Below, in pieces: positions 45,935 to 58,488 of a stretch of 64,000 bases of DNA. A program made the position numbers and the translations under genes. Source of the DNA: Melolontha melolontha (lineage: Eukaryota; Arthropoda; Insecta; Coleoptera; Scarabaeidae); the NCBI GenBank assembly GCA_935421215.2, contig OW285237.1:35906045-35970044 (forward strand), read 5' to 3'. Position 1 is the stretch's first letter. Each line of letters begins with the position of its first letter. The notes under the pieces were generated by a model. That model had not been told where the DNA came from. It saw only the letters and a program-made list of their open reading frames with translations, and made no database searches.

Positions 45935-46375
45935 TTTTACAATTGAAACAGACATGTAATATACATATCTGTAACTGTACACATGGACAATACACCTCGT
46001 ATTTTCAGCATTTACTTCTGCTTAAGACACGTGTTTCTGCCATTACTATTAGGCGTCATCAGTTAAGCTAGTGAAGCAATTTAATATATATATATAACAT
46101 GTATATAACATTAAGCCGAAATCGCCTACAAGATAAAGCAAATTTCATCCTGTAAGGTGGCACTTATTTAATAAGTGACATCTGACGGACGAAAGAGACT
46201 TTGCCGTAAAAGGCGACCTTTTCGTGTCTTAAGCAGAAGTAAATGCTGAAAATACGAGGTGTATTGTCCATGTGTACAGTTACAGATATGTATATTACAT
46301 GTCTGTTTCAATTGTAACAAAAGCGTTATACGTGCATAAACGTATAGATATACTTAAAACCTTTTTGTATATGAC
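45935..46375. repeat. Inverted pair of ribozyme-bearing retrozyme/Penelope-like arms
   Basis: The left arm (45940-46034, minus) and right arm (46213-46320, plus) are inverted copies sharing CTTAAGCAGAAGTAAATGCT and CGAGGTGTATTGTCCATGTG. They are relatives of the tandem unit at 25.8-26.7 kb. Homology between arms begins about five bases before the predicted ribozyme cleavage point. Confidence 0.6.
46020..46068 (-). ncRNA. Hammerhead ribozyme, minus strand
   Basis: Helix I GCTTAA (46068-46063) with TTAAGC (46025-46020); canonical CTGATGA (46062-46056). Helix II GCC/GGC preceded by a C/A mismatch at the first pair. GAA (46037-46035), helix III AC/GT with loop ACGT, cleavage after the C of GTC (46026). 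The core is fully canonical apart from the 10.1/11.1 mismatch. Confidence 0.68.
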
Positions 46376-47714
46376 TTTTTTCTAGATCTCATACGAATAT
46401 TGTAAACTAAATCATGACTTTTCAAAAGGTGCATTGACAAAAGTTGTTGTTTGGGATATTAAGAATTGCTATTGTTGCGGGTAGTATGCTAGACTGAATT
46501 TGCGTCCTTAGTACCGCTTCCTCTACTGCTCACATTTAGTCCACTCTTAAAAGTGATAACTTCAAGATTGTTAATGATGTTAATGCTGTTACATTGAAAT
46601 TGACCAAATTTCAATGCAGAGATGTCGATTTTCGTCACTTCCTTTGTGTAAATCTTCATTTTGACTAAGCAATACAACAACACTATTCAAGTAATAACGA
46701 TCTAAACTTCCACAATTAAGAAAAATAATACCACTATAGTAAAAACAGACTTCGTAAGCTAAAATGTCAGACTAAATGAATTACCTGAAATTTTTAAATA
46801 TAATAGGCTGCTAGATACATTAGAATTTTTATTTAAAAAACACTAAATGGTGCGAAAAACGATTATTAGGCATATTCTGTAAAAAACGCGATAACTTAAA
46901 GCTTGAACTGCGAGCATTTGCTGGTAAGTTAAAAAATATGGCGTTTTATTTAAATTAATCAAGTTATAGCCACTTAAAGTTTTTATTTGATCAGTTTTAA
47001 TTTTTGTACACCCAGTATAAGATGGTAAGTATATTATAATTTGGATATAAAATATGATCTATTGTTAGACTTCACTGTAAATTTCGCTAGCATAACTTAA
47101 ATACTTCTTAATTATTTGAAACATGGAAATTAAGTTATACTTTGACAAAATTCAAATTATTTAAAAACTCTTAAGGTTTAAGTATTATAAATCTCATTAA
47201 AACAGGTACTTATTTCGATTAGAAAATTCAAAAATGCAATAATATACAGCGGGTTCCATTTAAAAAAACACAACTTTGTTACTTTTGAGCTTTTGGAATA
47301 CCCTGTATAATATGAAAATAATTTTAAAAAGTAACCATAATAGACCCTCATATATCCCAAAAGTGAAACTTTTTGAAAGTAAAGTATTTTGGGCATAATA
47401 TTCTGTGCCTTATAGCGTGAATAATCCTGTATATTACAACTGTGGTTCAGTAAATACAAGGAGTATTAAATCCTAACTGAAATAAAAGTACTAGAAACAA
47501 TTTTTTGTAGTTTAGTCTTGTGGCAGATTTAACAAACGTTTGATACGTTCATAAAACGATATTTTCGAAGTTAACATGTGGTAATATACAACACATTTTG
47601 TAGTCAAATAGAAAAAGGTGAATATCAAATTCAACTATCCTAAAAGTAACGAAGAAAAGTGTCGAAGAAGATTACTCAAATCGAAACAATTAGTATTGTT
47701 TGTTATAAGATATA
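46376..47714. other. Unannotated interval
   Basis: No gene. 47240-47310 has a GGGTTCCATTTAAAAAAACA stretch resembling the inner part of element J's TIR (near 56290). Confidence 0.4.
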
Positions 47715-49427
47715 CAAGTGTCCCGTATCGTTATGTTCAAATTTTAGGAGTGTAAAGTAGACTTCATTTCAAGTAACAAAAAACGCAAAACTTGTATATC
47801 CATTTTTATTTGTTTCAAAGTTACAGATCTATGGATGTGATTGTCAGATCACGAAAAAAAATGTAATCCTAAAGTCAATAAAAACTGATTTTATTTAAAA
47901 AAGTTCAATTAATAATATTGGCAGGCTTGTATATTGGCAATACAGGCTTGTGCCCGTAAGCCAACAGAAGAAGTATTTATCCGAATTTCATACTTGTTTT
48001 GTTGGATTTGCTCGGCAGCCAGGTGAATACGATCCAACAACTCTTCTCTTGTGTTCGAAACTTGCGCGTAGACTAAATTTTTCATGTACCCCCATAAATA
48101 AAAGTCAAGGGATTAAGATCGGGTGATCTGGGTGGCCATGCAACAGGACCACCTCGACTAATCCATCTTGGATAATTGACGTTAACCCTATTTCGGACAG
48201 CAATTCCGAAATGTGGTGGTGCCCCATCCATGTGAAACCACATGTCTCGTCGACAGTCTCAGTGGGACATCCTCTAAAAGACCTGGCAGTTCGTCAATAA
48301 GAAATTGGAGGTAATTGTCCGCATTTAACCTCCCAGGAAGAACAACAGGACCAATCAACAAGTCATCAATTAGGGCCGCACAAACCTTAATAGAAAATTC
48401 ATGTTGAAATTTAGATGGGCGTATAGCTTTGGGATTTTCTGATGACCACCTGTGTAGGTTTCTCAGATTTGTAACACCACTTCTCGTGAACGTAAATTCA
48501 TCTGTCCAGAGGACTGTTCTGTAGAAATTAAAATGAAGCCGTGACTGTCTTAATGTCCAGGTAGAATAAACTAGACAAGCATAGTGGTCTGCCTCAAGCA
48601 AACCGTGTCCCCTGCGATAGTGATATGGATATAAGCCCTCACGTTTTAAAATTCGCCAAACTGTCGTTCGTGGCACTCCTAGTTGTCTAGCGATTCGACG
48701 TACATTGAGAGTTGGATCCCTTGTAACAATAGCTACTGCTTCTTCCTCTAAGTCTGCTGGCAAATTTACTCCTCGGTCGAAAAGAAATGACGCAGTCCGC
48801 ATTCCCGAAATTGTCTGTGTATTTCCAGAAACGTTCTTTAATGAGGAATGCGTATACCGGGAAACAGATGTCGGTATTCAATAACTGCTTGACGTGCACT
48901 GCCGGTACAGTAGCCATACACAAAATGCATGTCTGCATACTCTTGAGAAGAAAATAGGTAAGGCAAAGCTGTTGTATGAACTGAAACGTAATGTAATCCT
49001 TTACTAAAAAAATGCAACGTTCACAGTCATCTGAACATTTGTTTATTGTATGATATTCATGGTTCAGCACTTACGAAATAAGTAAGAACCTTCTTTATCA
49101 TAAATAAATTTCCAGTACTATTTTTGGTAGATCTCTAAGAAATTACTGCATGCACTACGACACGTGTTTATTTATTTTAGGATAACATTTTATTATACGA
49201 CCTTAACAATCACAGGCCTGTTATTGAATCGTATAACTTTTTTTAAATAAAATCAGTTTGTATTGACTTTAGGGTTACATTTTTTTTTCATGATCTGACA
49301 ATCACATTCATAGATCTGTAACTTTGAAAGAAATAAAAATGGATATACAAGTTTTGCGTCTTTGTTACTTGAAATGAAGTCTACTTTACACTCCCAAAAT
49401 TTGAACATAACGATACGGGACAGCTTC
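47715..49427 (-). mobile_element. DD41D-type element H with ~190-bp TIRs
   Basis: 47715-47908 and 49236-49427 are inverted copies (TGTCCCGTATCGTTATGTTC, later TGATTTTATTTAAAAAAG). TA adjoins each side. 1713 bp. Confidence 0.88.
47905..48980 (-). pseudogene. DD41D-type transposase of element H
   Basis: N-terminal region around 48970-48790 (YADMHFVYGYCTGSARQAV, with a stop and frameshift). Helix-turn-helix at 48730-48660 (VRRIARQLGVPRTTVWRIL). First Asp in VLWTDEFTFTRSG, second in MWFHMDGAPPHFG (after a frameshift near 48230). The third lies in a frame-shifted PLDFYLWGYMK near 48085; spacing is about 40. At least three breaks. Confidence 0.8.
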
Positions 49428-50833
49428 TATATATACGATACTGAAATAATAAAATTATTCATTCCTGATTGCACTACTCAACATCTGGTTTGAAATAAAG
49501 ATTTTCTTATGTATTTTTTCGTGTAGAATCTGAAATAGTGTTCATAAATGCCCTATCACGTAAGGGTTTTAAGATATTTCAAGAAAAATTGTTTTAAAAT
49601 ATACATTTTTAATAATTTTTCTTTCACAGCAAAGAAATGATGAAATGATTAACTATACTATTGTATACTATAAAAGTTTCTACGGCAATGGGTAAACTGG
49701 AACTATATGTATATGGGTAATAATTAATAATATCGTACAATTGACAGCAGACAATACGGCACCGTAATCAAGTTAACGGAATTACGATTGAATTGACGTT
49801 GTCCAATAGACAATACCGTGGTCAGTAGATAAATGGGTAACCGATAATAAAAAATGATACTATATCTCAGTGTGTACTGGTGTTCATGGACACCGAAAAG
49901 GTAAAAGAGGCATAACACAATAAAGAAAGACAGATTTACTTTATACATAGTACGATTTTTGTACTTTAACTGTAAGAATTCTTACGCCGTATAGGACACT
50001 TTGCAACCATTTTAAGAAACCACATTAATATTATATTTTTTATTACGCCTCGATAGCTACCACTAGAGTAACTATCGTTTGTAGAAATCGTAGCAACAAG
50101 TACTATATGTTTTTCTCAGTATAGGTTTCCGTCTATTAAATAAAAGGTGAAAGTTTGAAGCTAGACCTAACTGCGGGTCATTTCCAGTCAGGAAGCCGGG
50201 AACAGATCAATAATTTATTTTATTTAAAAGAAGTAGCATCAAATTTTACCGATGTCGTAACCTTAAATGATTCAGAGTAAATTATATATAATTAAATATC
50301 AGTAATATACAGATTACAAATTAGTTTCACTTGACTAAAATAGAATAGAAAATTATTTTACAGTGCACTCTTAGCCTATTCATAAACTTTCTTAGGATAT
50401 TAAGACCGCAATATTCTCTTCCTGTTATCGATCAATAAAATTATTAAAAATATTTACTTCCTTGTTCAAAATAAATCATCATTATATACATACAGAACTC
50501 TCTAGCATTAGAGAATGTGACCTCTGCCCCTAGGTGAAATTAAAAAAAAGTCCCAGTAATCAAATAACAATTTCAATGTGTGAATAAAGTACTAAAATGA
50601 ATTGAACAAATGTATTATTTATATAATTTAAATATTAAAAACTCTGTCAAGTTCTTAAAAGGGCGATAATAAATCATATATAGTTATTTTCAATAAAAAA
50701 AGATTACAAAAAACTCAAGCTTTGCTCCGTATCTCTTTAGTTCTCGAGATATTCGCCAAACACCACCAAAGATACATGTCAATTCTAAATGTTTCGAAGT
50801 TTATAGATTTTAAATTTAATTTTCATATAGATT
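49428..50833. other. Unannotated interval
   Basis: No gene seen. Confidence 0.4.
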
Positions 50834-51097
50834 TATATAAAATATATTGGTCAAACAAAACGTTCAATAATAAGCCGTTATAAAGGACATATATCGCATA
50901 TTAAATTAAATAGACTGGAAAAATCTAGTGTCGCCTGCCACGCATTAGAAACCGAACATAATATCACAGCAGATTGTTGAAAACTTATTAAAAATATAAA
51001 CAATCCAAGGGAGCTAGACATATAAAGTATTCATGTTAGTGCCAGGTACACGCATCTTCAAATTCTTAGAAAAGTAGGAGATAAGACGAGGGTGTGA
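50834..51097 (+). pseudogene. Penelope-type GIY-YIG endonuclease fragment
   Basis: Reads YIKYIGQTKRSIISRYKGHI (the YIG half of the motif plus catalytic Arg), SSVACHALETEHNI (the conserved His-Ala-Leu), and after a TGA at about 50978, NNPRELDI (the catalytic Glu). Two stops. This order is that of Penelope endonucleases. No reverse transcriptase is readable upstream. Confidence 0.75.
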
Positions 51098-53754
51098 AAA
51101 GACACACATGCGTATCACTTCTGAGTTTTTATAGATTTTGTTTCTCTGTTGGTTTTCGAGATATTAGCTCGACACCTCGAAAACCTAAAAACGTCAAATT
51201 TCAATAGAACGTAATTTTTAGTGCCTTCGAAATCCAAGATAAAAAAAATGTTTCGAACTGAAATTCTATATTGCACTACCCACGCATCTCTGTAACTCAA
51301 TACCTATCGCAACCGTTCTGATACAATTGGATGCAGTCAAGTCTATTGGTAAAATCTAGAAGCCCTTGCGATGTTTGGTTCTTGAGATGTGTCCGAGAAA
51401 AAATAATTTTACCTGAAAAACGGCTCTACCTGTATTACCAACTGCATAGTTTGTGTTTGGAGCGTGTTGAGTTGGTTAAGGACTTGGTTACTTTATTTGA
51501 TACGAACATTCAGTGAACATAGCGAGAAAAATCCTGATGTTTATCATTAGAAACTGTAGTACTTCTACTGATAAATGGGCTCTGAAACCTCTCTCTTTTC
51601 ATTGGTTCGTACTCGTCTCGAGTACTGCTACGCGTGATAGCAATAATAAATAACTAACGCAAAAACTGGCTTCGGTAATTCTTCGATGTACAAAGGAGTA
51701 TCAAGAACTTACCTTTGTGGGAGGGTTGTTTATAAATCACAATCCAACAAGTACCTAAACTAGCTCAGTGAAGAGGGAGTGGGGTTCATTTCGAAACGTT
51801 GTTACTTAACTGACTATTAATTGAAAAAGGGTTCCACTGTGATTTCTTCGTTTTGTTGGATTATAAACCGTAATCATACGTCACACGGAGGACGTAAACA
51901 ATAATTCGACCCACCAAGTGTAAAGTAAAGATATTAAAGAAAGCTACGATAACAAATCAAAAGTAAACACACGTAAACAATATTACAACAAGATATATTA
52001 AGGGAGGTTTTCCTTTCGGCAGCTTTGGACAAAAAAGAATAATCGGTTTCTATAAAATGAATAGCATATACAGAAATTCAAATAAAAACAGGTATATCTG
52101 TATATCTTAATAAGCAAACGATACCAGTAAATGGCTGAGGTCCTGTAAATATAAATTCCAAAAATAGGTATAGTTAATAAACAATCAATACAGGCCTGAA
52201 GGACTGGTACAAAAAGTCAGAGATCTCATCGTTTGTACAATCAAAATCATACAAAAGCAATTAAATCAATGCGAGATATAGATTAATTGAAAATTAAAAT
52301 AAGTAGTGATTATATAATCAAGATTTCTCGCAAAAGGAAAAGAAAGAAGAAACTAATTGTCGAGCTTAGTTATTAATACTCAAAGATAAAAGATCGAAAG
52401 CTGTAACTTAAATTACTAGGTATTATGATTTAATAAAAAAAAAATTTCATGTACAAAAGAAGAATTAAATATTATTATTTGCAAAATGGGGTGAGACATT
52501 AACATACGCAACCGGAATATTGTATTTTTTTGACTGAATGGTATTAAAATTAATTAAATAATTAACATATAAGTGATATGGCATTCTGCCATTACAACAA
52601 AGAAAGAAGCATTCTATAAAATAGCCACCGAAGTGACGTGAGCCTCTAAATCTTGAAGTAGTAATTAACGACAGTCTTAATGAGTTACAGTTCATGAAAC
52701 ACAGAAACGAACACAACATATTTTTGCCGCAGTGAGACGTTCTCTGGATAACACCGGAAGGGACTTAAATCTGGGCCCATCCACAGGCGATCTTCAAATC
52801 TAATGCAGCCCCAGATTGTTTAGCATATACTTAGTACCCTAGTACATTGTCCCTGGGCCGATATCGAGAATGGCGTGTACAAATCCAGCAAAAACTTGAT
52901 GCGGCAAACTTGGCTTCCGAATTAAGACACACATCTACCACAATGGGTAACTATAAATTCTTAATTAACACAAACGATAATTCAAAATCGCATAAAAGGG
53001 CCTCGACTCTGAAACACGCTCAACTCTTTTAAAACGCAAAACGAAAGTGTAGCAAAGCTTGATGTGTACGACAACTACGATGCATATTTTACACGTCCTT
53101 ACATCGGCCGAATGCAATTCCAATAAGCGGCCGAAAATTTGCATACGAGGGTCGGTGACGAAATATCGTAATAACACGGTTCAGTAGTACGATATTTATA
53201 CTACCAAACTTATTATCATCACTTGGAGATGTTGTTTAAATTTGACCGAATTTATTCAGAAAGAAACATTGACCATGGTTTACTAATTTCACGCTTCAAC
53301 TTGCCATGCTTGAAATTTAGGCGTGTTTCTTCACTACCTATTATATGATTATATAAATCTATTACTTTGTCCAATAAATTTTAACTTGTTCTGTTAGACA
53401 ATAAAGCTTATTATTATATCTTTTTATTGTATATTTTAGATAATATTGAAACTATCGCTGTAGTAAAATTCAAATTTACATATTTCTTAGAAGGGTCAAG
53501 TACTTATTGTAATTTAAATGAGATGGCTTTTGACGAGACCTGAACCTAGGGATTAACTATGTATGTAATGTCTTGACGGGAATTCAATCACCAAATTATT
53601 ATGAAAATATTCTTTGGCGGAAAGTTAAAGTCTATAAATTTATCAGGTACGGTCGGTACCGAATGAATTTATAGAGAAGGTAATAATTAGTAATGAAACC
53701 TTCCCTATAACTTTTGGGTATTATTAGTTCCAGTAAATTCTATAGAAAGCTATT
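51098..53754. other. Unannotated interval
   Basis: 2.7 kb of AT-rich DNA with chance frames only; no gene, RNA or repeat end recognised. Confidence 0.4.
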
Positions 53755-53857
53755 GTAATGACTAGAGTGGACCAATCCGGAGCGATATTGATAAATATTT
53801 CATATAAAAGCCGAAAAACTCCAACAATTTATCAATTAATATATAGATATATATATA
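53755..53857. repeat. Left half of an interrupted repeat with (TA)n centre
   Basis: 53755-53835 (TACTAGAGTGGACCAATCCG ... GAAAAACTCCAACAATTTAT) occurs inverted at 58505-58585, and the part near the TA tract again at 63362-63420. It leads into a TA-rich tract where element I is inserted. Confidence 0.8.
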
Positions 53858-55893
53858 CAGACTGTCCCGTAAAAAACGCCAACATTCATAATTCCGTTAT
53901 TTATTGTCCGGTTTTATTTAAACAAAAAGTAAATTTAATAGCATCAAAAACACTATAAGATAGCAGTGTTTTATTTGTTTTCAATTGTTTTCATTAATGT
54001 CAAACGACAGTCAAGTTTTTTATTTTAAATGGCAACATATATATTTTTGGCTATATTCGGATTGTATTTTTTTTTCTGAATTCAACGATGTATAATATGT
54101 TTATTTTTGATAAACGTTTATTGCAAAAAAAAACTATAAATTTCATCTTTGTCTTCCATTATTTATAAATATTCGAATGTGTCATGAAACATTGGAAATG
54201 TAAGTATTATAAATATTATTATAAGAAACAAAACACTTTACAATAAATGTTGAAATTGCCCGCCACCTTGTTCAACACATATCGCACATCTCCTAATTAC
54301 TCCAAAGGTCGCATTTAAAAGACAAGCGGCAGGTACTTCTTGACAAGTGTTAATAATTCTTTGTCTTAAAATGTCAACATTTTCTGGAGTTGTTAAATAA
54401 ACTCGATTTTGTAGATAAGCCCACAACCAAAAATCGAGGGGCGTAAGATCCGGTGAACGCGCAGGCCACTCTTTAGGACCGGATGTTCCTATCCACCTAT
54501 TTCCAAATTGGGTGTTCAACAAATCAGTATTTACTCTGGCGTTGTGCGCGGGAGCCTCATCTTGTTGAAAAAATATTCTATTTAAATTTGCCAAAAGTAA
54601 TTCATCTAAAAAGTTTTGGAGATTTTCGTGTAATAAAGTGTAGTATTTTTCTTGATTTAAGCAACCATCTATGAAAAATGGCCCAATTAATTGATCATCT
54701 AAAATGCCACACCAAACATTTACGTTGAAACGTCTTTGAAAATTATTTTCAATTTCAAATCTCGGATTGAAACATACACTGTCGATGTATGTTTCTATTA
54801 AAAATACCGTTGTTGCTAAAAGTGCATTCATCAGACCAAATTATCCTTCTGTAAAAATTCGGGTCTTGTTCTAATGCATTTAAATAAAAACGACAAAACT
54901 GGATTCTTCGGCCAGGATCATGTTGTTCTAATGCATGAACTTTTCGAGCTATGTACAGTTTAAGTTTGTGTTTTCTTAAAATACCATGAACTGTAGTTTT
55001 TGATACCCCAATATTATGTGAAATTTCGCGAATCGAAGTTCGTGAATTTTGCTGTACTGCAAGAAGAACATCTAATTGCTTATCTTCGGAGAATTTCCGT
55101 TTTTGTGTTTTTGGTTTGGTAAATGATCCATAATTTCTTAAATTCTGTTCAATTCTCTGAAATATTTTCGAACCTGGAACTTCTCTGTCCGGAAAACGAG
55201 CACTGTACCGACGAACTGCTGAAGGCGATTTTTATTACATTCAAAGAACACTTGTAACATGTCCGTTAATTCATTGTTATTCATTTTTAACGAAAATACG
55301 CTTTTTGTTGCGGCAAAACGTTCAAACAGGATAATACAGAAAACTTAATAAAGTCAAACTGACACTTAAGGCACATTGACATAATGCTAGTGGACTGGGC
55401 CAAGTCTACTATAATGAAAGATGAAATTTATAAAGTTTTTTTTTTATTTTTTATTATTAGGAGATGTGCGATATGTGTTAAACAAGGTGGCGGGCAATTT
55501 CAACATTTATTGTAAAGTGTTTTGTTTCTTATAATAATATTTATAATACTTACATTTCAAATGTTTCATGACACATTCGAATATTTATAAATAATGGAAG
55601 ACAAAGATGTAATTTATAAAGTTTTTTTTTTGCAATAAACGTTTATCAAAAATAAACATGTTATACATCGTTGAATTCAGAAAAAAAATACAATCCGAAT
55701 ATAGCCAAAAATATATATGTTGCCATTTAAAATAAAAAACTTGACTGTCGTTTGACATTAATGAAAACAATTGAAAACAAATAAAACACTGCTATCTTAT
55801 AGTGTTTTTGATGCTATTAAATTTACTTTTTGTTTAAATAAAACCGGACAATAAATAACGGAATTATGAATGTTGGCGTTTTTTACGGGACAG

Positions 55894-55897
<4 letters not shown>
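53858..55897 (-). mobile_element. DD41D element I with ~440-bp TIRs
   Basis: Starts CAGACTGTCCCGTAAAAAAC; TA on both sides (53856-53857, 55898-55899). Arms 53858-54297 and ~55458-55897 are nearly identical inverted copies. The arm at the transposase 3' end includes the last ~20 codons, so the opposite arm carries them in reverse. Confidence 0.92.
54238..55284 (-). pseudogene. DD41D transposase of element I
   Basis: Begins near 55284 (MNNNELTDMLQVFFE). Several frameshifts lie before 54831. After that it is open: FNVNVWCGILDDQLIGPFF, IFFQQDEAPAHNA, SPDLTPLDFWLWAYL, ending QGGGQFQHLL. Spacing between the last two Asp residues is 41. The first Asp lies in the damaged stretch near 54840. Confidence 0.82.

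Positions 55898-55967
<70 letters not shown>
55898..55967. repeat. (TA)n microsatellite between elements I and J
   Basis: About 35 uninterrupted TA units, bounded on one side by the end of element I and on the other by the start of element J. Confidence 0.97.
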
Positions 55968-55970
<3 letters not shown>

Positions 55971-56684
55971 GCTGAGTTTTTTGAATGTTTAGCATTGGGA
56001 TCTCAGAAACTACTGGAGATAGAAAAACGCTTAAATGGGGAAAGATGCGCAGTTTTACGAGTTTGATTTAAAACTGCTTTTGTTTCTCCGATAACTTTCA
56101 TGGCTTATTAGATATTCAAAGAAAACTAAATTTTACGATTTTCTTTAAACATGCTTAGCATCGTTAACAGTAATTTTAGAGAAAAAGTATTCAGACAAAA
56201 GTTTTAGATAATTTTACGCCAAATACAACTATGTAGCTAATATTTTTTTTTCGTTCACCTTTATCGAGTTATGACACAAACTTGTGTTTTTTTAAATGGA
56301 AACCATAGTTGGTTTTGACATCATTAAAAAGCTTATTTTTTGCTGATTACAATGATATAAAGTTTGATATGGTTATTTTAAAAAATAAAGAGGATATAGA
56401 CATTTCTATGATTGTTCACTTTATAAGATAAAAACTTAAAAAAAAAATGTTTGGTGTTTTGTAATTCAAAAAACGAAAAATCTGAGTTACAATAGTGTTC
56501 GTTGGAGCAGTCGAGATAAATATAGTAACACTGCTTTCACGTTGAGTCACAGAAGTGAGAGCTGTTAATTTTTACTTTTAAGTCAAGTTAATTGTCAAAC
56601 ATTGACAATTAACTATTAATTAATTTAATTGTAACTTAACTATAAGTGGTGCAAACGGCCGTTAATCATAAGTTTGCATTGGCT

Positions 56685-57736
56685 ATGGAATTTTCTAACG
56701 TAGAAAAGCGTGATATGGTTGAATGTTACATTCAGTGCCAGAAAAATTCTACTAGAGCTGCTGAAGTTTATTTTGAAAATTATTTTGATCGACGTCAGCC
56801 GTCGCTACCTACTTTTAAGAGATTATGGGATAATTTAGCAGATTATGGTTCGTTCGTTAAACCAAAATCAAAAAAAGGGATGGATGAAGATAGAGTAATA
56901 AACATATTAGCAAGTGTCGCTCAGAATCCATCCACATCGACCCGACAAATTTCAACAGAAATGGGGTCCTCTCAACGCACTATTGTCGAAGCACTATTGA
57001 AGAAGCATAAATTTCGTCCCTACAAATTATCAGTATCACAAACTTTACATGAAGGTGATAACATCAGACGAATAGCTTTTTGTAGATGGTTTAAAGATCA
57101 GTGTCAAAACGATCCACACTTTTCAATGAAAATATTATGGACTGATGAATCCCGTTTCACAAATTGTGGAATGTTTAATAGGCACAATGAGCACATATGG
57201 TCTCAAACAAATCCACTCACGTTGAACATAGGAGACCACAAATTAAATTTGGGTTTAATCTTTGGTGTGGTGTTATAGGATCAACTGTTCTTCCTCCTTT
57301 TATTTTTGATGGATCACTAACTGGCAATCGTTATCTTAATTTTTTACAACAAGATTTCGAGGAAATGTTAGATAATTTAAATTTAAGAACCCGAGCAATG
57401 CTGCAATGGTTTCAACATGACGGAGCGCCTCCGCACAATCAACTGAATGTTAGAAATTATTTAAATTTGAACTTCCCTAATCAATGAATAGGACGAAATG
57501 CATCCATTGAATGGCCGGCTAGATCCCCTGATTTATCGGTTTTGGATTTTTTCTTGTGGGGTGTACTAAAAGACACAGTATACAAAAGAACATATGAAAC
57601 AATCGACGATTTAAGAGAAACTGTCTTAGTTGCTTTAAATAACATCGATAAGCGTAAAGTCCGCAATGATACAAATTCTGTTGTGAAGAGATGCAATTTG
57701 TGTATTAATAATAATGGAGGTATCTTTGAACATTAA
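56685..57736 (+). pseudogene. DD41D transposase of element J, one frameshift and one stop
   Basis: MEFSNVEKRDMVECYIQCQK; helix-turn-helix STSTRQISTEMGSSQRTIVE; catalytic ILWTDESRFTNCG, QWFQHDGAPPHNQ and SVLDFFLWGVL (41 residues between the last two Asp). Frameshift near 57230 (before KFGFNLWCGV) and a stop at 57485-57487. Otherwise complete to NNGGIFEH. Confidence 0.88.
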
Positions 57737-57829
57737 TAATGTTGTGTGCCCTTAATAAAAGTTCTTATAGTTTTCATTTTATTACTACATAAGATTTCAA
57801 AATAAGTTTTCGTTTGGTTTGTATTTTAT

Positions 57830-58012
57830 CATATAATGAAACGGATATGTAAAATACATATCCGTAACTGTAAACATGGACAAAAACCGAAAAAGCCGAA
57901 AAAGCCATGTTTACAGTTACGGATATGTATTTTACATATCCGTTTCATTATATAACAACGGCGTAATACGTGCAAAACGTATTGATAAATATCCCTTTTT
58001 TGTGTATTTTAT
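57830..58012. repeat. Retrozyme-family tail in foldback form
   Basis: GAAACGGATATGTAAAATAC is followed about 75 bp later by its inverted copy. The sequence then continues ATAACAACGGCGTAATACGT and GTATTGATAAATATCCC, exactly as in the 3' part of the tandem units at 26 kb. The ribozyme part is absent. Confidence 0.7.
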
Positions 58013-58488
58013 CAGTTCGAAATTCAATTGTTTTCCATAAAAACCATAAAAATGTCTATATCCTCTTTATTTTTTAAAATAACCATATCAAACCTTATAT
58101 CATTGTAATCAGCAAAAAATAAGCTTTTTAATGATGTCAAAACCAACTATGGTTTCCATTTAAAAAAACACAAGTTTGTGTCATAACTCAATAATGGTGA
58201 ACGAAAAAAAAATATTAGCTACATAATTTTATTTGACGTAAAATTATCTAAAACTGTTGTCTGAACACTTTTTCTCTAAAATTATTATTAACAATGCTAA
58301 GCATGTTTAAAGAAAATCGTAAAATTTAGTTTTCTTTGAATATCTAATAAGCCATGAAAGTTATCGGAGAAACAAAAGCAGTTTTAAATCAAACACGTAA
58401 AACTGCGCATCTTTCCCCATTTAAGCGTTTTTCTATCTCCAGTAGTTTCTGAGATCCCAATGCTAAACATTCAAAAAAACTCACCCTG

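Larger units (their letters stand above)
55968..58488 (+). mobile_element. DD41D element J with ~447-bp TIRs
   Basis: Starts CAGGCTGAGTTTTTTGAATG; arms 55968-56414 and 58042-58488 are near-identical inverted copies. TA on both sides. A short tail of the retrozyme-like family lies inside at about 57830-58012. Confidence 0.92.

Noticed and set aside
51098..53754. Possible gene in the longest gene-free stretch
   Set aside because: Frames are short with no conserved motif on either strand.
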